Assembly: GCA_963978905.1 (NCBI GenBank) | Contig: OZ022258.1 | Span: 29,206,716 to 29,270,715, forward strand | Length of the DNA: 64,000 nt | DNA from: Trichostrongylus colubriformis | Lineage: Eukaryota > Nematoda > Chromadorea > Rhabditida > Trichostrongylidae | Reading direction: 5' to 3' | Part shown: piece by piece, positions 57,371 through 64,000 of the stretch | Numbering within the stretch: position 1 is the first letter of the stretch | Layout: each line of letters starts with the position of its first letter | The notes under the pieces: generated by a model | What the model was told of the DNA's origin: nothing | Databases searched by the model: none | The model's input: only the letters and a program-made list of their open reading frames with translations | Program-made: the position numbers and the translations under genes

Positions 57371-58329
57371 CTTCTGAAGTAGAAGGTTCGATTTCAGAGA
57401 GCATATAGTCCCAGATATCGATTTTCCCTTACCCTTACTGATGCCTTCAATCGGCTTTTCGTGGCATATTTTATGGGTACAAGAAGTTCGTTAAAGAGTT
57501 CAGGCGTGAGTAGATGAAAACATTCATTTTTGAGAAGTACTCAAGTGGCCTCGCAGTATGCGTTTACTTACATGGAATACTTGCAACCATTCTGTGGTGT
57601 ATCGCCGTTGCAGGAGGTGTCGGCATATATTAAGACTGTCGGAGTAACACTACTATCCACAGTAGACCAGGTGAAGTTATAGGAAATTAAATTCACGAAA
57701 ACGTTTGATAATCTTGTAACAAGTCATAGTGAGCTCGGTAAGCTGATAGATTGCACACAGATGGCTGGAAACCGTCAACGGGCTACACCATTGGAGGCGT
57801 TCAGTCTCAGAACATCAAATTCTATGAATAGTGGCTTGCGACAATGGATAATTCTACAAGTATAAGCGTAGCATCATCAATTTTATGTGGCATCATTGCT
57901 GCAGCACACCACTGAGTAAATGCTTTACCCTATCTGTGCGTATCCTCTCCACACCGGTGCCGTGTGACTTGCGAGGTAAATCACGTAGCTAAAACTGACA
58001 CTGTGATGGGCCCTATAGGTATCGAACCTCAGCCCAAAAGTAGATGTAGGTGCGGATTTGCGATACTTCTGATTTTAAATAGCTGCTGACCTCCAAAGCA
58101 CGATTAAGGGCTTGGAGAAAATGAGAAAATGAAGGATTATTCGAGCACAGGAGAGGTGATTTGTGGTGAATCTCGCATAAAAAATGCGCACTGCGATCTT
58201 TCTCACGACATCGCTGTGCTGCCATCCTAATGTCTCCATTCAGCTAAATGAGTCGCAAGGGGGGGGCACTGCAACTGGCGACTGGCTGAGGTACATATTG
58301 ACGTCTCCAACCACAGTCCGAGATGCGAA

Positions 58330-58645
58330 AGCTCTCAAAGGGATCAAAGGTGTTGCGGCGCACTTTCGCAGTTTAGCTTGGAGCTCACTTCACAAAATGT
58401 ATGCTGGCGCAATCCAAACATTCCTTTGTGTTTACTTGGCAACATGCTATTGGAAGAATAGACCGATTTACCTGCCTCTTGACGGAAAGGTCGTCCGCGT
58501 CGAGAATCGACGGTGGAAAGGAGGCTCTATTTCTCAAGTCTTTGGCCATTTCCTTCCCACCATCGTACTACTGTGCACTTCGACTTTCATATTCACTACA
58601 TTTTTCACTATTCGTCCGAATTACCCTTACCGCTGCCTTTGACAT
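58330..58645 (-). mobile_element. MITE family C copy, reversed
   Basis: It matches 51425-51760 through the boxes tcctttgtgtttacttggcaac, ttgacggaaaggtcgtccgc and ctctatttctcaagtc, ending cgaattacccttaccgctgccttt, which is the reversed AAAGGCA end. Confidence 0.65.
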
Positions 58646-58790
58646 GTCCCTGAACATTTTGTTACTCATTTCGATTCCCTTCTTTTTCGAAGACTATTCA
58701 TGGGAATTTGTGATAACCGATACTTCTATTTCTGTTTCGAGAACGTGCTTTCCACGTTCTATAACCTAGTAACAAGCATGGCATCAGCAG

Positions 58791-58888
58791 ATGCTCCAAC
58801 GAAGATCGAATGTGCGCCTTTACTAAATAACAGATTGTCTCATCCTTACGGACTGAAGGTGCGGGGGAGCCACGTTTATCCTTGTGAG
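58791..58888 (+). CDS. possible exon, secreted protein
   Basis: After ggcatcagcag the frame begins in phase 1 and reads …APTKIECAPLLNNRL…VYPCE|, ending in phase 0 at TTGTGAG|GTACAT. The start matches the signal-peptide exons or 54729, but the end does not match the phase-1 start of 59752. It is therefore either an alternative exon or not part of this gene. Confidence 0.35.
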
Positions 58889-59244
58889 GTACATTTCTTC
58901 GACATGGCTCTTCCGGCAGAGCTCCTGCTGGATTGATAGGTACCTTCAAGGGCTACACGGTTAAGTTCGGGAATTATTGCGCTCAATTGAATTTTTTGTT
59001 GCGTTAAGAAACACGGCAATGAAAGAAAATCAAACAAAGCTCCCAAAAGCCTTGAAAGTAAGATCTTCATAACAGTTGGCTTTGACGAGACTACAGCCCA
59101 GAAGTGAGCGTCTGGACAGATTTTTCCTTGATGTTATCACTCAGTGACTTTGTATAGTTCATAATTAACACCTGACTGAGTAGGGAATGACAAGTTACGA
59201 CGAGATTTTTTGTATTGGCCACGCTTTTCTATCTGCTCTACAGT

Positions 59245-59403
59245 CCATTTCGGAGCGCCGGGCAGGGCGTGGCCTACGGACCTGGGTGAGTGGCAAGAGT
59301 AAGAGTACGTGGCGAGAGTGAGAGTGTGTGTTGATGTGAGATAGTCTGATACACGTTCATCCAAGTCCGTAAGCCATGCCCTGCCAGGCCATCCGAAATA
59401 GAC
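59245..59403. repeat. inverted repeat
   Basis: The left arm ccatttcggagcgccgggca…gcctacgga pairs with the right arm …tccgtaagccatgccctgcc…ccgaaatag. Arms are about 38 bp with some mismatches, and the loop is an imperfect gagagtaag-type repeat. Confidence 0.7.
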
Positions 59404-59751
59404 TGTATACCTCCGGCATATCACCGTCTTCAATGAGCGTGTTAAGTGGAGTTATGGAAGAAAGGAAGTGATGTGAAGAATGTTCAACATTACAACGGGA
59501 CAGTTGCTTACTACATACGCACACAATTTTTTGACAGAGGTGTTGGTTTGATATCGCTGTTTCTAGTACTTCTACGATCCCAGCAGATTTGATTGTTTTC
59601 CGTTTGAATACACTGGATGTGGTGGAAACGGAAATAATTACCATACATATTCCAAGTGCAAATCGAATTGCAAACCTGGTATGTAGTTGCATCTTCTTGA
59701 AAGAATACATCTGATACTTCCGAAACGTCACCAATAATAGATTTTTTCAGC

Positions 59752-60717
59752 TGATGCCGTCTCGTGCCGCGGAGCGGCGCACCCGCAGAAAACCTGTTCT
59801 AAGAATAGTGACTGTCCAAAAGATTGGTTCTGTTATTTGGCTGGTAAGGGGGGGACATCCGGGAAGTGCTGCGACGAGAAAGCTCATGGTGAGGTGAAAA
59901 CTATTACCTGTTCTTCAAGTATTACTATTAATGTACGGTGATTCTTCAGACCAGGCAGTATATCCAAATTGTAGTAGTAAAACGCCTATTGAGAATGAAG
60001 ACTACGATGCCTGGTTGCAGGTAATGGCACAAAGCGATAAAGGCGAAGTATATGTAGCTTATTCATGATAGAAGAGCTCTGAAAGGCAGTAATAGGAGTA
60101 ATTTGGATCGAATATTTAAAGATCATCAAACATAAAGGTGGACGTACTTAGTAGTGTGAAAGAGAAAAAAAAATGGAATAAAATGGTCAAGAACCCGAGA
60201 AATAAAACCCTCTTGCCGCCGTTCATTCCCAAAAAATGCGGGGTGGCCCGAAAAAAGGGGCGGGCTGGCATAAAACAAGTGGAAGCTGCTGAAAAAGACG
60301 GCTCTCATAAAGCCCGGGGCACTCTTTCTCATCGGAGATTTCGCCACATACAGTCTTCTTGGGCCCCTAGCTTTCATTTGCGTGGCTCATTTCAGAACCC
60401 ACGTTACCCCTATCACTGTCTTCAAACAGATTCCGCGTCCTTCACTCCACTTGTGCTTGAAACACCGCCTAAACATCTAAGTGCTCCTTGATTGCAACAG
60501 CAGCTTTACTACGTCATTTTCGGGCTACTTGTTTTGATTCTTTCGTTGTCTATCCTTTCCTTCTTCTCAGTGTAGAACATTCCTCCTGTGATAGAAATTC
60601 GAAAATAGAAAAAATGTTCAGGAAACCATGTATATTGGAATATCGTGCAAACACAACTTCTGTCCACACGGTTCCGAATGTCGTGAGAACAGTTACTTCG
60701 CATACTGTTGCAAATGA
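59752..60717 (+). CDS. secreted cysteine-rich protein, last three exons, one with a 1-nt deletion
   Basis: Exons: 59752-59888, 59950-60020 and 60622-60717. The first begins SCRGAAHPQKTCSKNSDCPK and, one frame over from about 59820, continues DWFCYLAGKGGTSGKCCDEK; a single missing base (apparently one A in the CCAAAG run) separates the two halves. The second reads YPNCSSKTPIENEDYDAWLQ. The third reads SCKHNFCPHGSECRENSYF, then AYCCK and a stop. All other phases agree (1-1, 1-0, 0). The pattern of a CxxxxxCPxxxxC block followed by a CC recalls EB/WAP-like or lustrin-type modules of secreted nematode proteins. The upstream signal-peptide exons fit in phase. The deletion may be an assembly error or a real lesion. 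Confidence 0.6.
60077..60425. mobile_element. MITE family C copy with both ends
   Basis: It starts aaaggcagtaataggagtaa and ends gttacccctatcactgtctt, an imperfect inverted pair about 350 bp apart. It contains 'gaacccgagaaataaaaccc'. It sits in the intron between exons ending at 60020 and starting at 60622. This is the copy that best defines the family. Confidence 0.75.
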
Positions 60718-60875
60718 GCATGGTGCAGTACAACAATAAACTGTTGTTTTGTATTCATTGATCAAGACCAGTGAACTTTTGCCTTTGATTCTCTAGATCA
60801 AAATTTCGACTTTCAAGCTTAAGTAGGGCATAACTCGAGTGGATGTTTCCAATGAATATCCGAAGCGGGTGTATG

Positions 60876-61410
60876 TCGTTGGGTGCGGCCCCTAGCAATT
60901 AATTTGCCAATGGGGCGCTTGAGCCATGGCTGCCACCCTAACGTAGCATTCGGAGGATCCTATGAGTCGGCAACTCGCCCACATCACCCATTACCAAATA
61001 TCCGTGGATGATGATCACCACATAAAGGACTTCATCAAACAACCACAACAATAAATTACTGAGAGATAGCTGGTATCACAATTTCTAAATGATCGTAGCA
61101 CAACCATCCCGGAGTAACCAAGCCGTGTTCCTTATTGTTGAAACTGTAGAGGAGCCGAAAACGAGAATATATTGCCAGAATACACGTTTAATTCGCCAGT
61201 AGAATAGAATCAGGTTCGCAAAAGTCAGTAACTTGCAGTTTTTTTTTCAACAGAGTATTTTACAGGACAGCTGTTAATCACGAAAATCTGAGGGTTCGGT
61301 GATATTGACAAGTCATCTGTCGCAGAAGACGCGTCGAATGGAAGGCGCTGGGATGGCAACTATGGCTCCTCTGCCCCACGCAAATCAGTGCAAGGGGCCG
61401 CATCACGACG
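60876..61410. mobile_element. MITE family 6, full copy
   Basis: The left end gtcgttgggtgcggcccct…ccaatggggcgc…gccatggctgcc is the inverted partner of the right end ggcaactatggctcctctgcccc…caaggggccgc…acgacg. The right half is shared with 38660-38955. Confidence 0.75.
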
Positions 61411-61665
61411 ATTTAGCATCCAAAACACAAAACCGTATCCTTGTGTATTGCACTTAAATGCGCAGGTAGCATTACGGCTTGTCTTGATCATTCATCTGAG
61501 GATGATCGCTGAATGGGCATGCACATTTTTATCCACCAAGAATGAATCAAAAAATTAGCAAAAAGTGAGTAGGGAGCGGATCGTACCAGATAAATTATGT
61601 TATTGCGTTACACCTTGACACATAAGGACTTCAGAATCCTTCCTTGAGCAGTACGTTTTAACTCA

Positions 61666-61738
61666 AAAAGAGTCGATCTATAGGTTTTGTACCATCCTGC
61701 AAAAAGAGGTCGATCTATAGGTTTTGTACCATCCTGGC
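61666..61738. repeat. two-copy direct tandem repeat, about 37 bp
   Basis: The phrase gtcgatctataggttttgta followed by ccatcctg occurs twice in a row, preceded each time by aaaaagag. It is a simple recent duplication. Confidence 0.85.
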
Positions 61739-61739
61739 T

Positions 61740-62790
61740 ACTTTTTAATTTCACTTTTCTTACTTGTTCCATTGCTCACAGCAGTTATATACTGCGCGTT
61801 TCTAACGTATCAAGATATGCTTGAGTTTCCTCCATAGAACTCCGCAGAATTTTTGCTGAAAGAATGATTGGATTTCGGTCTTTTGGCACATCCGTCAGAA
61901 TAAGGTTTCCTCTCGAAAATTGTATCAAGTGGAAGATGGGATACGGAATGGATAAAGGTTGAACGCCATCCCTGACCATCCACTTCCTCAATTACCTTTC
62001 CATGCAAAATCCCGCTTTCACGTTACTGTTATCAGAATGTCGAAGCTATCTCCGCTCAGCTCTCCTCACGCTCGACAATGACTGTCGGATCCCCCGGTCT
62101 TTTGAGGCATACCATGCGATAATCAAAATCTCCAGTCATTCGCCTACCTTCTTGAATCAAATAGATCTTTGAAGAACTGCACATGTTCACCCTCGTCGCG
62201 GCATCACAAGGCTCTCTTGCTCGCTATACCTGCTCATCTTGAGTGATCAGCACCTCGCACTGCGCTTGGCATCTTCCGAAGTCACATTTACGTGGCAAAA
62301 ATGTTTGAATGCGAACCATTGCGATGAGATAAGACAGAAATTTCAATGTAGTGAAAACCTTAGCAGGGTGAAACGGGTGAAATCGCTAAATTCTGAGCAA
62401 AGACTCGTTTTTATGTATGTAGGCTGCAGTGCTCGTGCGGCCGATGTAAGGAAACCTATTATTGGCGTTTCTTTGGTTCTTATTCGATTATCCTTCTCTC
62501 GTGAGTGAAACAGGATTTACTTTCAGAATGAGAACAACAGCACTTATGAGAGGAAAGATACTGGCTACAATAGGATAGGATTGGGGAAATTCACATAGTA
62601 CGAGCAACTATCGGATATACTATCACAAGAAAACTTTGCAAATACTTTCTTTTAAGCTGTAAACTCGTCGCAGTCAAATGTCGCAACGCAGCACGTTATC
62701 TTTAGAGTTTCGGAGAATTCCCTTTGATCTTTTATCCACTTTTCTGTTTTTCGGCACCGTTATAGTTTTTATAGAGCGCGGCGCGGTGCG
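61740..62790. other. unassigned DNA
   Basis: No supported exon was seen. A gaggcataccatgcgataatcaaa box at about 62103 resembles the left end of MITE family 4. The plus-strand open stretch 62239-62508 has no recognised domain. Confidence 0.35.
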
Positions 62791-62799
62791 AAAATCATC

Positions 62800-63000
62800 G
62801 CAACTGTGCCTTGAGGAGCAGTTATAGGGAAAATTCGGACGAATTTGAAGAAATTGGTGAATATGACGGTCGAGATAATCAGTAGTACGACGCTGCAGAG
62901 AAAACGAAAGAAAGTGGTCAGGAACCCGAGAAATAGGACCCCCTTAACACCGTTGATTCTCGACGCGGACTACCATTCCTTCAACGACTCGTTATGTAGT
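62800..63000. repeat. MITE family C, left part
   Basis: The order gggaaaattcggacgaatttgaag, gaatatgacggtcgagata, aggaacccgagaaatagga and gattctcgacgcggac is the same as at 3540-3700 and the reverse of 51425-51760. Confidence 0.65.
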
Positions 63001-63428
63001 CACATCGTCATGTAGTCAAGTAGTCGATGGACAAAAACAGCGTGAATACAATACAAAAGCTTAGAAGGAATCCCATTGCCAACTGCGGATGAGGGAAGAT
63101 AACAAGTGAGAAGTAGTGAAAAAAGAATAGAAAAGAAAAGCTCGCAAACTGTACGGGTAACCATCAGTAATCAAAAACACTAGAAAAGTTATCAGCTGTT
63201 TAGAAAAGGATCTGCGACATTCCCGTTCACGAAAGCGCGCCGCAATCGCTCCAACCATGTCGCAGCTCCTCCGCCCCTCTCCCGAGCCAGTCAGGGATGC
63301 TCGTCGGTAGAAGGCTGGCCGAGCCAAGAAAGGCGGCTGGAGCTATAAAGGCCGCCTCTGCCGCAGCGCAGGGGCGCCTTTTGCGAGGGATTTCGTTTTG
63401 GTTACTTCGCTTGGTCATAATTATCCAC

Positions 63429-64000
63429 CTGACAAGAAAAACACAGTGACGTAATTCGCTAATTTCGAAACCTTCGAAGCGATTAAGCAACTGCAAAAAA
63501 GGTGGTACCATATGCAAAGAGAGAATGCACCCGGATATGTCACTGAAAGAATCCATTTCCTCAGATTTTCTGAGGAGTTCTAGCAGAAGAGGAACCGAAG
63601 AATAATTCCTCTCAAAAGTAGGCTCACTACAGGAAGGCAAAAGCGTTCCTAAAATGTCAATGACAACATCTTGGAATCTGAAAAACAAGGTTGTTTGAGC
63701 GAAATGAAAATGAAGCTTCAATACAAAAGGTGATACTCACTCATGCAATGTACCCCCATTCCCTGATAATACTTCCTCGAGGAGATCATTAGGAATTGAA
63801 TCCAAAATTATGTCTGCTTGAATAGGAGTGATTGACCCGCCCTGAAAAATCTCAGGATACAACTTCAAGATATGGACATGCGGCTACTACTCGTCAGTAG
63901 GTGACTCATAGCTATTTAAACTAAGAATGAAATAATGATCAAACAGTAGGAACAGGGTTGCAGCCAAGTATAGTAGCAGCATTGATGTTGCGTTCGTACT
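63429..64000 (-). CDS. unidentified helical protein, internal exons (partial)
   Basis: Three exons read on the minus strand agree in phase: 63945 to the window edge (…NINAATILGCNPVPT|), 63741-63841 (GGSITPIQADIILDSIPNDL…) and 63429-63677 (…FQDVVIDILGTLLP…VPLLLELLRKSEEMDS…LQLLNRFEGF…). Acceptors are tttttcag in two cases. Leucine-rich amphipathic helices suggest an ARM/HEAT-like or other all-helical fold. I do not recognise the family. The gene continues beyond the right edge (5' side) and probably to the left, where the donor at 63428 (phase 2) awaits an exon I did not find. Confidence 0.65.

Overview
The window looks like nuclear DNA of a parasitic strongylid nematode, most likely a hookworm-type genome. 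The evidence is compact multi-exon genes with TTTCAG/TTTTAG acceptors, a six-cysteine ShK-type exon, decayed RTE-like non-LTR retrotransposons, a mariner relic, and very many short inverted-repeat (MITE-like) and tRNA-derived elements. There is one 200-base assembly gap (44017-44216). I see no bacterial operon structure and no CRISPR array. Coordinates of repeats are approximate, because boundaries were read by eye.

The one securely identified gene is mitochondrial dihydrolipoamide acetyltransferase (E2 of pyruvate dehydrogenase). It lies on the minus strand from 27645 down to 19153, with 17 recognised exons; the targeting-peptide exon was not found. It carries three consecutive lipoyl domains, each split at the same three-exon, same-phase layout, followed by the E3-binding domain and the catalytic domain with DHRVVDG. 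Its introns contain a mariner relic, a tRNA-derived foldback element, a perfect 27-bp-arm hairpin and other inverted repeats.

Left part (1-18 kb): unassigned DNA, then a series of plus-strand exons (5971-16158) rich in Pro, Gln, Ser and Thr, and an ShK-type terminal exon ending at 17054. Whether these form one gene is uncertain. A decayed retrotransposon fragment (14.3-15.2 kb) and many inverted repeats are interspersed.

Middle (28-43.5 kb): a nearly full-length but decayed RTE-type retrotransposon on the minus strand (31.06-28.1 kb), then mostly non-autonomous elements, several with long or nested inverted repeats.

43.8-48.4 kb: the most unusual block. It holds (a) a minus-strand intron-split gene with a signal peptide and a Gly/Ala-rich hydrophobic segment followed by helical heptad-type sequence, reminiscent of class I membrane-fusion glycoproteins but with an in-frame stop and a phase mismatch; (b) a plus-strand two-exon gene for a basic/acidic low-complexity protein; (c) a convergent minus-strand reading frame of about 419 codons cut by one TGA; and (d) an AT-rich island. 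I read this provisionally as an old viral or virus-like insertion, but no family is proven.

Right part (49-64 kb): a 627-bp unit repeated three times in tandem, each copy holding a signal-peptide exon, lies upstream of phase-compatible exons for a small secreted cysteine-rich protein (to 60717). One of those exons carries an apparent 1-nt deletion. The right edge holds three in-phase exons of an unidentified helical protein (minus strand).
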